DNA of 64,000 bases from an uncultured Verrucomicrobiae bacterium (GTDB lineage: Bacteria; Verrucomicrobiota; Verrucomicrobiia; Limisphaerales; UBA1100): the NCBI GenBank assembly GCA_937775205.1, contig CALKBX010000009.1, forward strand, positions 1-64,000. The letters run 5' to 3'. The notes under the pieces were generated by a model. It was not told the DNA's origin. It saw only the letters and a program-made list of their open reading frames with translations, and ran no database searches. A program made the position numbers and the translations under genes. Of the stretch, positions 39,585-48,225 are shown one piece after another (within the stretch, counting starts at the first letter, position 1; the number at the start of each line of letters is the position of its first letter).

Positions 39585-41060
39585 ATGCTTGCTGCTGCGC
39601 CGCCAATTTCCTCAATTGATTGGGCGGTCATCTTTGTTTACCTCATCGGCATCATCGCGCTGGGCGTTTGGCTCGGGCGCGGCCAAAAAACCACACGCGA
39701 TTATTTTCTCGGCGGACGCGAGCTGCCGTGGTGGGCGGTGGCGTTTTCCATCGTGGCCACCGAGACCAGCGCGCTGACTTTCATCGGCGTGCCCGCGATG
39801 GCGTATGGCGGCAATTTGATGTTCATCCAAATCGTGATCGGCTACGTGATTGGCCGCATCGTGTTGGCGGTGGTGATGGTGCCGTTGTATTTCAAAAAAG
39901 AAATCTACTCGCCCTACGCGCTCATCGGCAACGCCTTCGGCGGCGGCGCGCACAAGACGGCGGCCGTAATGTTTCTCATCGTCGGCACGTTGGCCGCCGG
40001 CGTGCGCGTGTTTGTCACCTGCATCCCCTTGCAGCTGATGCTCGATTGGCCCGTGTTGCCGGCCATCCTGCTCTTTGTCGGCCTTTCGCTGGTGTACACT
40101 TATGTGGGCGGATTGAAAGCCGTGGTGTGGACCGATGCCGCGCAATTCATTTTGTTTGTGGCCGGCGGATTGTTCGCGCTGTTTTACATCCCAACGCTTA
40201 TCGACGGCGGCTGGAGCGGCGCGATGGAAACCGCCCGCGCCGAAGGCAAACTCGAATGGCTCAACACCCAATTCACCCTCGCCGCGCCGTACAATCTTTG
40301 GATGGGCATTCTTGGCGCGGGTGTGTTTGTGCTGTTCACGCATGGCGTGGATCAACTGGTGGCGCAGCGCGTGCTCGCCTGCCGCACCATCGCCGATGGC
40401 CGCAAGGCGTTGGTGTTTTGCGCCGCCGTGATTTTGCCGATGATGCTGCTTTTCCTAATGGTCGGCGTGTTGCTGTGGGTGCTTTATCAGCAAACGCCCA
40501 TCCCCATCGACATCCCCGAAAATTCGTTTGGCAAAAAACAAACCGACTTTGTGTTCCCCATCTTCATGCTCACCCAAGCGCCGGTGGGCGTGAAGGGCTT
40601 GCTGCTCGTCGGCATCTTCGCCGCCGCGATGTCGTCGGTGAGTTCCGCCCTCAGCGCGTTGTCGTCCGTCACCGTGATGGATCTCGGCTTCGCAAAAAAG
40701 GAAGCGAGCGACAGCCACAAACTCAAACTCAGCCGTTGGACAACTTTGTTTTGGGGGGCGATGCTCATCGTGGTGGCCTTCGCCAGCCGCGAAGTGGAAT
40801 CGGTAATGAACGCCGCCTTCAGCCTCGTGGGCCTCGCCAGCGGCGGCTTGCTCGGCGGCGTGCTGTTGGCGCTCACTATAAAGAAGGGCCGCGGCACGCC
40901 CATCATCCTCGGAATGGCAGTTTCGTTGATGGCCATGCTTGCCATCAAGTACGGTTTGAAAGATGCCATTCACTGGCCGTGGTACACGATGATTGGCTGC
41001 GGGATCACACTGGTGGTGACAATGTTGGCCAATGCCTTCTATGGGGCACGGGAAAACTAG
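39585..41060 (+). CDS. Sodium:solute symporter family protein
   Basis: SIDWAVIFVYLIGIIALGVWLGRGQKTTRDYFLGGRELPWWAVAFSIVATETSALTFIGVPAMAYGGN; SSVSSALSALSSVTVMDL. Confidence 0.93.
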   Translation: MLAAAPPISSIDWAVIFVYLIGIIALGVWLGRGQKTTRDYFLGGRELPWWAVAFSIVATETSALTFIGVPAMAYGGNLMFIQIVIGYVIGRIVLAVVMVPLYFKKEIYSPYALIGNAFGGGAHKTAAVMFLIVGTLAAGVRVFVTCIPLQLMLDWPVLPAILLFVGLSLVYTYVGGLKAVVWTDAAQFILFVAGGLFALFYIPTLIDGGWSGAMETARAEGKLEWLNTQFTLAAPYNLWMGILGAGVFVLFTHGVDQLVAQRVLACRTIADGRKALVFCAAVILPMMLLFLMVGVLLWVLYQQTPIPIDIPENSFGKKQTDFVFPIFMLTQAPVGVKGLLLVGIFAAAMSSVSSALSALSSVTVMDLGFAKKEASDSHKLKLSRWTTLFWGAMLIVVAFASREVESVMNAAFSLVGLASGGLLGGVLLALTIKKGRGTPIILGMAVSLMAMLAIKYGLKDAIHWPWYTMIGCGITLVVTMLANAFYGAREN

Positions 41061-41203
41061 GTGGGTTTGTCATTGCCGAGTCGTTCCAACCCTTGGTGCG
41101 CGACTGATAATGGCAACGGCTCTCACCAGCCAACAAGGTGGCCGCTGGCAAATGGGATAATGATGTTGGCAGTTAACCTAATTTCAAAAATAAACTAACC
41201 CGC

Positions 41204-42247
41204 TCAGTCCTTCCTGGGGAAGGGCCTCAGACCCAGAAGCATTTCAGATTTTTCGGTGAGCGGTTTGGCGGCGAAGCTCTTATCAGTGAACTCAGCGAGG
41301 CTGCTTCCGACTTGGGCATAGACAGTCTGGCGGTCCTGACTGGTGTCGATTTCAACACACAGGTTTTTGCTCCTGAAGAGCTCGACGGTGGGCAGTGTCT
41401 CTGACTTGAAAGTGTCGAATCTCAGTTTGATGCTCTCAACATTATCGTCACTTCTGCCGGTAAAGTTGGCGCGGCCCAAAATGCGCTGCTCGAGAACGGC
41501 GTAGGGGCACTCAAGGTAAAGCATTTTTGGGAGTTCAGTTTCCCGGCCGAAGATCTCATACCATCCTTCAAGATTGGTCAGGGAGCGGGGAAAGCCGTCG
41601 AGGAGAAAGTTGGTCTTTCCCGTGGTTCGGGTGGCGGTTTCCATCGCGTTTTTGAGCAGAGTCACAACGATTTCGTTGGGCGCCAGCTTTCCAGCTGCGA
41701 GGCATTCTTCGATGATGTTGGCACTCGGCCCGCCCGCCTGACGCTCGGCGCGGAGCAGTTCTCCGGTGGAGAGGTGTATCCAGCCGAGTTGAGTCTCGGC
41801 AAGCTCGCACATGGTTCCTTTCCCGGTGCCGGGTCCTCCTAGAACAAAGACGACATTGGGCTTTGGGCAGGGTTGTCTCGGGTCACAGTGGTGGAGTACG
41901 ACCTTGGGGGCGGGCGCCACTCCCATTTTGTAGACGTTCCACTCCCGGTCCGTCGGCGGCAGCTCGTCCTCGCAGGTGGTTTCGTAGGCGAGATGACCGT
42001 CCAAACGGGAGATTCTCCAGGATTGGTAACTGTTGGAGTATGAGAGAGAGGGGCTTCTGGCCGCGGCGCCATCGGCGCGATCCCACGCCATCTTGCCGTT
42101 CCAGTAGCCGGAACTCGACACGGTTCCTGATTCAGATTTGGCGGGAGGCGCCGTTGAGGGGACGAAGAGTCCGTCAACTTCGGGAAGACCGGATCCCGAT
42201 ACTTCGATAAAGAGGGTGTTGGGTCTGAGTTCGTTTGTTTCGGTCAT
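41204..42247 (-). CDS. Eukaryotic-type UMP-CMP/adenylate kinase with N-terminal extra domain
   Basis: VVFVLGGPGTGKGTMCELAETQLGWIHLSTGELLRAER; NFLLDGFPRSLTNLEGW; GRSDDNVESIKLRFDTFKSETLPTVELFRSKN. N-terminal VSGSGLPEVDGLFVPS...SWRISRLDGHLAYE...LPPTDREWNVYKMGVAPAPKV. Confidence 0.85.
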   Translation of the reverse strand: MTETNELRPNTLFIEVSGSGLPEVDGLFVPSTAPPAKSESGTVSSSGYWNGKMAWDRADGAAARSPSLSYSNSYQSWRISRLDGHLAYETTCEDELPPTDREWNVYKMGVAPAPKVVLHHCDPRQPCPKPNVVFVLGGPGTGKGTMCELAETQLGWIHLSTGELLRAERQAGGPSANIIEECLAAGKLAPNEIVVTLLKNAMETATRTTGKTNFLLDGFPRSLTNLEGWYEIFGRETELPKMLYLECPYAVLEQRILGRANFTGRSDDNVESIKLRFDTFKSETLPTVELFRSKNLCVEIDTSQDRQTVYAQVGSSLAEFTDKSFAAKPLTEKSEMLLGLRPFPRKD

Positions 42248-42305
42248 GATTTTTTCCTGATAACTGACTGTTTTGGAGATGGCATCAAATGAGCGGGGAA
42301 TTAAC

Positions 42306-43193
42306 TTACAAACTCAAGTGCCCGAGCGCAAGCAGGCCGTAAAATGTATATTCGCAATCCAGATAATCATCCGACCAATGGCCGTGGAAACCGCCGGTGG
42401 CGTTCCAGAGGGTGTCCACAAAATCCAAACAGCGCTCGGTTTCTTCCTCGGAGAGCCGCACATCCAACGCGGCCAGCGCGTGGAGGGTGGTGGCGGTGGA
42501 GAGGAGGTCAGGTATCGGTGCTCCGGGTACGGCGACGAAGCCGCCTTGCGGATGCAACCGATCGCGCAGCCATTGGCCGACTTCGGCGTTGATGGGCAGG
42601 TGTAGATTATTGAGAAGCACCACCGCGCCAGCGGTGGGGTTGGTGGAGCCGATGGGGAGGTTGGGATGATTGTTCCACGCGTGATCGGGCGTCTCCAGTT
42701 TTTTCAGGCTCTGCAAAATGCGCAGCGGTTTGGGCGGCAGCTTGCCCATATCCTGATACGCACCGAGTGCGAGGAAGGAACCGTACGCCGTACCGTGTTC
42801 GCGTTTCAGATTATTGTCCCAACCGCCGCACGGTTTGCGGAATGCTTCGAGCCGCTTGAGCAGCGCCGCGCGCAAGCCCTTCGGCATTCGGTCTTTTCCA
42901 AGCGAACCCCAACAGCGCGTGAGGCAACTGAGGTGCACAAGGTCCAGCCCATCGCCATCAGCAAAGGTGGCCAGAAATTTTTCAACCGCATCGAGATCCG
43001 GCTCCGCCTGAAACACCGCCAACGCATCCAGCCCGAACACAGTATAATAAAGGTCACTCTGCCCCGCGCGATCCTTGAAGCCACCATCGGCATTTTGCTG
43101 CCCCCGAAGAAATTCCTGAACCAACTCCGCCGCTTCCCCCAAAACCGTCGGCGCCACCCGCGCCACTTGCAGCATTTCCAGACGAAGGCTCAT
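42306..43193 (-). CDS. Prenyltransferase/squalene-oxidase-repeat (geranylgeranyl-transferase beta-like) protein
   Basis: QQNADGGFKDRAGQSDLYYTVFGLDAL; KPCGGWDNN; HPQGGFVAVPGAPIPDLLSTATTLHALAAL; NATGGFHGHWSDDYLDCEYTFYGLLALGHL. Confidence 0.82.
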   Translation of the reverse strand: MSLRLEMLQVARVAPTVLGEAAELVQEFLRGQQNADGGFKDRAGQSDLYYTVFGLDALAVFQAEPDLDAVEKFLATFADGDGLDLVHLSCLTRCWGSLGKDRMPKGLRAALLKRLEAFRKPCGGWDNNLKREHGTAYGSFLALGAYQDMGKLPPKPLRILQSLKKLETPDHAWNNHPNLPIGSTNPTAGAVVLLNNLHLPINAEVGQWLRDRLHPQGGFVAVPGAPIPDLLSTATTLHALAALDVRLSEEETERCLDFVDTLWNATGGFHGHWSDDYLDCEYTFYGLLALGHLSL

Positions 43194-43376
43194 TCACTGC
43201 GCCAACTTTTTGAAGAGACCGTCGTATTGGGCAATAGTTTCTTCGGCCATCTTTTCCATTTCTTGAGAAATCTCATCGCCAACAGGTTCGGGTAGCTTGC
43301 GCAAATACTCAGCGACAGTCGCCTGTTCTATGGCGGCAAGAGTCTTAATTACCTCGATTACTTCGCTTGCAGTCAT
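43194..43376 (-). CDS. Small conserved-type hypothetical protein (60 aa)
   Basis: MTASEVIEVIKTLAAIEQATVAEYLRKLPEPVGDEISQEMEKMAEETIAQYDGLFKKLAQ; packed between two operon genes. Confidence 0.5.
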   Translation of the reverse strand: MTASEVIEVIKTLAAIEQATVAEYLRKLPEPVGDEISQEMEKMAEETIAQYDGLFKKLAQ

Positions 43377-43417
43377 TGGGGGAAGATAGCGAGGAATGGT
43401 GGAAAAACAAGCCGCTC

Positions 43418-45169
43418 TTAGCGTGCCACTTCCGTGCCGTTGCTGTTTTGGGCGCGGACTTTTTCTAGCTCGCTGATTTCCTGGACTTCGCTGCACCAGC
43501 CTTTGACGACGGTGTCGTTGAAAATTTTGCCGATGACGCGGCGGAGGAGGCCTTTGAGGTTGGCGTTTTCCAAATCGGTCAGCGAGCGGATGGCGAGTTC
43601 TTTATAAGTGAGCTGCAAATCCTCGGCGCGTTTGACGGCTTTGAGGTCGAGGTACCATTGCTCGATTTGCGCGAAGGTGACGCCTTCGGGCAATCGCCGC
43701 CGCCAAACTTCGGCGAGCTGTTCCTTTTGCTCGCCCTTGGCTTTTTCGTGCGCGATGGCGAGCAGCAGCGTGGGGCGCAGGCCGGCGAGGTCGTTGGTGT
43801 CGCCTTCCTCGCCGAGGTCGGAGAGGTCGTCGCGAATTTGATAGGCGATGCCGAGGTTTTTGCTGTACTCGCCGAGCACTTCGGAAACTTCCTCGTACTT
43901 GCCGAGGTCGGCGGAAATGGAGCCGAGCCGCAGGGCGACCTCGAATGCGGGCGCGGTTTTTTGCCGGAAAATATCGAGCACCTGCACGGACTTGAGCGGC
44001 GCGGGGTTGCGCTGCCAAACCAGCTCCGCGCCTTGGCCGCGGCAGAGGTGGCGCTGGCCATTTGCTGCTACTTGCAGCATCGCGGCGCGTTGTTCGGCGG
44101 AGAGGGTCGTTTCGCCGAGGAGGCGATAGCCTTCGCCGATAAGGAGGTCGCCGACGTTGAGCGCCACGCCGAGGCCGTGTTCTTCGTGCAAAGTTTTTTC
44201 ACCGTAACGCTCGGCGTCTTCGTCCTCGATGTCGTCGTGGATGAGTGAGGCTTTGTGGAAACACTCGACGGCGACGGCGACTTTTTTGAGGTCGTCGGGA
44301 ACGGCTTCCGTGGCATCATCGCGCAGCGCTTGATACGCCGCCACGCTGAGGAAGGGCCGCCAGCGTTTGCCGGCGCGCGCGAGCCAAGCGCGGCCGATGG
44401 CTTCGGTTTCGCCTTCGCCTTCGCCCATGATTTCCTCAAGTGACTCGGGCTTGAACCAAGTTTCCACTTCGTCGTGCAGCCCGCTCAAATCCAAGCGGCG
44501 CGTGTGGTCGTCGCTGGTGAGATAAATATAATCCCAAACCCAATCTTCATCGACGGCGGTGTCGATGCAATCATCCTGCAGCAACGGAATCGCCACGCCC
44601 GGCACGGCCGCCGCTTCCATGTACGGGAAGGCGCGCTCGAGCACGGGGATGCACGCCACGCCGACGATGGCATCAATCTTGCCGGTTTGGATGAGGCTCA
44701 TCACGATTGCACTGCCCTCGGCGACGAGCGCCGCGTAGCCGAGTTTCTCCGCCTCGTATTCCAAATCCTGAATGCTGCACAGGCCGCAACTTTTGCAAAG
44801 CAAACCAAACTCATCAAACGGTGCGGGGCACTTGGCCTCCACGCGGAGACATTTGGGGACCATTAACAGGCGGCGCTCGAAGGGCACGGCGGCGAGCGTT
44901 TCGCGCCAAAGTTCGTTGTTGATGAGAATGCCGATGTAGTCGCGGTAAATTTCCTTGGTGCCGAGCGCGGCGACCAATTCGTCCGCGTGCACTTTGAGGT
45001 CGTCCATCGGCACCGGCGGCACGAGGGTTTGCTCGGCCACATAATGCCGCACCTCGCGCAGAATGGTTTCGCGCTCTTCGCGGGTTTGCGGAATATTCTC
45101 GCGCGGCGTCCGCGGCTTGCGCTGCGGAACAACTCGTGGAATTTTCAATGGCGCGCTGGCAGTGGTCAT
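43418..45169 (-). CDS. DUF116 domain fused to polyprenyl (trans-isoprenyl) diphosphate synthase
   Basis: DUF116-like KCPAPFDEFGLLCKSCGLCSIQDLEYEAEKLGYAALVAEGSAIVMSLIQTGKIDAIVGVACIPVLERAFP. Synthase motifs GKRWRPFL, LIHDDIEDED, AYQIRDDLSDLGEEGD. Confidence 0.88.
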   Translation of the reverse strand: MTTASAPLKIPRVVPQRKPRTPRENIPQTREERETILREVRHYVAEQTLVPPVPMDDLKVHADELVAALGTKEIYRDYIGILINNELWRETLAAVPFERRLLMVPKCLRVEAKCPAPFDEFGLLCKSCGLCSIQDLEYEAEKLGYAALVAEGSAIVMSLIQTGKIDAIVGVACIPVLERAFPYMEAAAVPGVAIPLLQDDCIDTAVDEDWVWDYIYLTSDDHTRRLDLSGLHDEVETWFKPESLEEIMGEGEGETEAIGRAWLARAGKRWRPFLSVAAYQALRDDATEAVPDDLKKVAVAVECFHKASLIHDDIEDEDAERYGEKTLHEEHGLGVALNVGDLLIGEGYRLLGETTLSAEQRAAMLQVAANGQRHLCRGQGAELVWQRNPAPLKSVQVLDIFRQKTAPAFEVALRLGSISADLGKYEEVSEVLGEYSKNLGIAYQIRDDLSDLGEEGDTNDLAGLRPTLLLAIAHEKAKGEQKEQLAEVWRRRLPEGVTFAQIEQWYLDLKAVKRAEDLQLTYKELAIRSLTDLENANLKGLLRRVIGKIFNDTVVKGWCSEVQEISELEKVRAQNSNGTEVAR

Positions 45170-45259
45170 GCAAATAAATACCGGTGAAACCGGCGGTGTT
45201 GTGCGTGCGGCAGTTTCGCGAATGTGAGACGCCAATGCGAGCGGAATGTTTCAAGCAAG

Positions 45260-46120
45260 TTAACCGGACTGCCGCGCATCCAGCACCGCTTGGGCTCTGG
45301 CGTTGGCGGCGGCGGCTTTTTGGGCAATCTCATCGGCGCCGGGGAGGCTTTGTAAAACTTCGATCGGGATGTCGATGTCAGCTTCGGCGGCGAGTTTGGT
45401 GAGGCATTTGGTGCGTTCGCCCAGCGCTTTGTCCGAACTGCGTTCCTTGGAAAAACGGCTGCGCGAGCGTTGACTGCGGTCGCGGAGCATTTGATACACA
45501 TCACCGCCAAGCAGCGCCGAGATGTCGATTTTCATTTTCTCCCGATTCAGTTCACCATCGCTCACCACGTCGCCATTGATGGGGCCGCTTTTGTATTTCG
45601 GAAACATGATGGCCGCCTCTGGGCACACGCGGCTGCAGGCGGGGCAGTTGGTTTTGCAGTTGTCGTTGTTCTGCACCTGGATTCCCTGATCGTCATCCGT
45701 GCCGTACACATCAAACAAACAAAACGAAAGACACTGCATACAGTTCGTGCAGCGGTCGTAATCAATCACCGGAAACCACGGTTTCCATTCGCCGTGCTGT
45801 GCGGCATTGGAGGACTCGCGTTCCGTCTCCACTAACGCCGTGATGCCCTCCGAGTCGAGCCCATCAATATCGCGAAACCGAATCGCAACTTTGCCATTGG
45901 CATCCTCGGCCTCCGGCGCTTGGCCATTTTCAAAACGCCCGAGCACCAACAGCGCGCTGTCATCCGCCGGCGCCACTGCGCCTTCGCCGGCGCACGTCAC
46001 CGCGTAGCCCTTTTCCAAAAGTGTCGTCAACGTGGAGACACGCTCCGCCGCATCCAAAGTCGCCGCGCCCTCGCCCTCGTAAAGGACGACGCGCAAAGTG
46101 GTTTCGTCAGCAATAGCCAT
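45260..46120 (-). CDS. 4Fe-4S dicluster ferredoxin-like protein
   Basis: PVIDYDRCTNCMQCLSFCLFDVYG...NCKTNCPACSRVCPEAAIMFPKY. Confidence 0.85.
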   Translation of the reverse strand: MAIADETTLRVVLYEGEGAATLDAAERVSTLTTLLEKGYAVTCAGEGAVAPADDSALLVLGRFENGQAPEAEDANGKVAIRFRDIDGLDSEGITALVETERESSNAAQHGEWKPWFPVIDYDRCTNCMQCLSFCLFDVYGTDDDQGIQVQNNDNCKTNCPACSRVCPEAAIMFPKYKSGPINGDVVSDGELNREKMKIDISALLGGDVYQMLRDRSQRSRSRFSKERSSDKALGERTKCLTKLAAEADIDIPIEVLQSLPGADEIAQKAAAANARAQAVLDARQSG

Positions 46121-46122
46121 CG

Positions 46123-46518
46123 TTAAATTTTTTTCTCCCCTTCCACCGCCGCCACCGAGCCATCCTCTGGCAAATTGGGCGTTACTGATTCATCTAGCAT
46201 CGCGGCCGCTGCGTCCACGGCGGACAGTTCGCGCATATTCACCACCTCCGTGTGCGCGGCATTCAGTGGAGCTTGGCAGCCGCCGAAGAGCCATTTCACC
46301 GCGCGCGGATAACAAGCCGCAATTTTCACCGGCTCCTCCCCCGCCGCCAATCGTTTGAGCGCGGGGTCGCGTCGAGCCGCCATTTCGCACAAATCCGCCA
46401 CCGCCTCAAAGGCTTGGCCCGATTTGCACAACGATTTCAACACCCCTGCCTTCACCTCCTCCGGCACCACTTTAGCGTAGTTGCAATGGCAAAAAAGAAT
46501 GCGCGGTTTGTCGGCCAT
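46123..46518 (-). CDS. Small Cys-containing hypothetical protein, possibly distantly HdrA/electron-bifurcation related
   Basis: MADKPRILFCHCNYAKVVPEEVKAGVLKSLC...AACYPRAVKWLFGGCQAPL. Confidence 0.6.
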   Translation of the reverse strand: MADKPRILFCHCNYAKVVPEEVKAGVLKSLCKSGQAFEAVADLCEMAARRDPALKRLAAGEEPVKIAACYPRAVKWLFGGCQAPLNAAHTEVVNMRELSAVDAAAAMLDESVTPNLPEDGSVAAVEGEKKI

Positions 46519-46565
46519 GAATGCGGGGAGAGTAAGGGGATGCAGTGGTTTTGCCAATGCGAAAG

Positions 46566-47675
46566 TCAGGCGAGGTCGGTCACGCGATGCGTTGGCTCGG
46601 GTTTTCCGGGGCGGAAGTGTTCGAGATGGTCGAGGGTGGCGGTTAGGTTTTTTGGCGCGTTGGCGAGGGCGGTTTCGACGGCGGTTTTTAATGTATTGGG
46701 GTCGGCTTCTGCGCGGAGGTTTATAATGAGTTGGGCGTTGTCGATAGGGGCGTCGAGGTCGGCGGAGAGCTCGGGGATGAAATCGTTTCGGACGAGGTTG
46801 ATGATGGCGACTTGGCCATCGAGGCTGGCATCGGGGCTGAGCGTCATTTTGAGGTGGGCGATTTCGGCGGAGGCTTTGTTGAGTTGTGTTTGGATGTCAG
46901 TGGCGAACTGTTGCAGCACGAGCTGGGCTTCGAAGGGGTCGGCGGCGCGGAGTTGCACGGTGGCGTTGAGCCAGCCGAGGAGGGCTTCGCCCTCGGCGTA
47001 GAGTTCGTAGTCTACTTCCATCACGGCGCGGGCGATTTGCTCGGCATCGGTGATGCGGGCGAACCATTCCTCCAAGCCCTTGCCGTTACGGGCGGAGATT
47101 TGGAGAACTTCGGAGTTGGGGAATTCTTCGGTGAGTTTTTTGTTGAGCGCAGCGAGTGTGTTGGACTCGAGCATATCAGTTTTGTTGATGACGATAAGGT
47201 CGGCTTCCTCGAGTTGTTTGCGGTAAATGTAAGTGACTTTATCGGAAAACTGGCCGCCTTCGGTGAGGCCAAAAATGCGCGTAGCGCGGATGGGGTCGAC
47301 GAGCACACTAAGCGGAGCGATGCTGAATTCATCGCCATAAATGCGCCGCAACGGATAAGTGACCGTGGCGACGAGGTCGGTGCAACTGCCGACGGGCTCG
47401 GCGATGAACACATCCGGCCGCGATTGTTCAGTGAGTTTGTTGGCGGCCTCGACGAGTGAATTGAATCGGCAACAAAAACAGCCACCGGGAATTTCCTCCG
47501 TGGCAAAGCCCTTGGCGCGGAGCATGGCGGTATCCACCAACTCGCGCCCTTGATCGTTGGTGATGAGCCCGACGGTGCGCCCGACATCAGTTAAATGCTG
47601 TGCCAAAGCGGCCACGCAAGTCGTTTTCCCCGCGCCGAGGAAGCCGCCAATCATAATGTAGCGTGCGCGGCTCAT
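46566..47675 (-). CDS. CobW/P47K-family GTP-binding protein
   Basis: MIGGFLGAGKTTCVAAL (Walker A); IPGGCFCCRFNSL (CxCC motif); DLIVINKTDML; ATGA overlap with the upstream gene. Confidence 0.9.
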   Translation of the reverse strand: MSRARYIMIGGFLGAGKTTCVAALAQHLTDVGRTVGLITNDQGRELVDTAMLRAKGFATEEIPGGCFCCRFNSLVEAANKLTEQSRPDVFIAEPVGSCTDLVATVTYPLRRIYGDEFSIAPLSVLVDPIRATRIFGLTEGGQFSDKVTYIYRKQLEEADLIVINKTDMLESNTLAALNKKLTEEFPNSEVLQISARNGKGLEEWFARITDAEQIARAVMEVDYELYAEGEALLGWLNATVQLRAADPFEAQLVLQQFATDIQTQLNKASAEIAHLKMTLSPDASLDGQVAIINLVRNDFIPELSADLDAPIDNAQLIINLRAEADPNTLKTAVETALANAPKNLTATLDHLEHFRPGKPEPTHRVTDLA

Positions 47676-48136
47676 TCCTGTGCTTTTTGTTGCTCGAGCA
47701 TTTTGTCGATGGTTTGGTTGAGGATAGCGGCGTAGCCCTCGGCGTCTACGCATTTGTCATCGAGCGTGCCGCGCGCCTCGTAAAGCCAGCCGTCGCCGTA
47801 AGGTTTCTTGTTGATGAGGGTGATGTTCTTTTGCAGTTCCGGGTTTACGCCGAGAAATTCCCCGGCGCAAAATCCATACACATCCGAGATCGCCTTGAAG
47901 CCCTCGACCCATCCGAGAATCTGCCCCGGCGCAATCGACGCACCGGCCTTCACCTCGAAACCGTGGTCGACCATGTCACCGAGCATCCGCGTGGCAAATT
48001 TTGTGAATCCTACGCGCCACACGCCCTCATCCAATTCGCGTGCCCAAAAATGCGAGGGGCTGTAAACGCAGTCTACCGGCAACCGCGTCGCGAAATGGAC
48101 GCGCTTGAATAGCAGCGTTTTGTTGCCTGATGCCAT
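47672..48136 (-). CDS. Glycine cleavage system H-like (lipoyl-carrier) protein
   Basis: CVYSPSHFWARELDEGVWRVGFTKFATRMLGDMV...GQILGWVEGFKAISDVYGFCAGEFLGVNPEL: H-protein fold with a candidate lipoylated Lys in GFKAISD. Confidence 0.85.
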   Translation of the reverse strand: MASGNKTLLFKRVHFATRLPVDCVYSPSHFWARELDEGVWRVGFTKFATRMLGDMVDHGFEVKAGASIAPGQILGWVEGFKAISDVYGFCAGEFLGVNPELQKNITLINKKPYGDGWLYEARGTLDDKCVDAEGYAAILNQTIDKMLEQQKAQE

Positions 48137-48225
48137 CGGTGCCGTGAAGGTTTCTGAAACTATCGTGTGAAGCAAGCCACAAAAAACTCGAAAGCCAACG
48201 GTCGGTGAGTATCCTGCCCATCCGC

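Noticed and set aside
47672-48136. Glycine cleavage system locus
   Set aside because: Only an H-like protein is present; no P, T or L protein genes in the neighbourhood.
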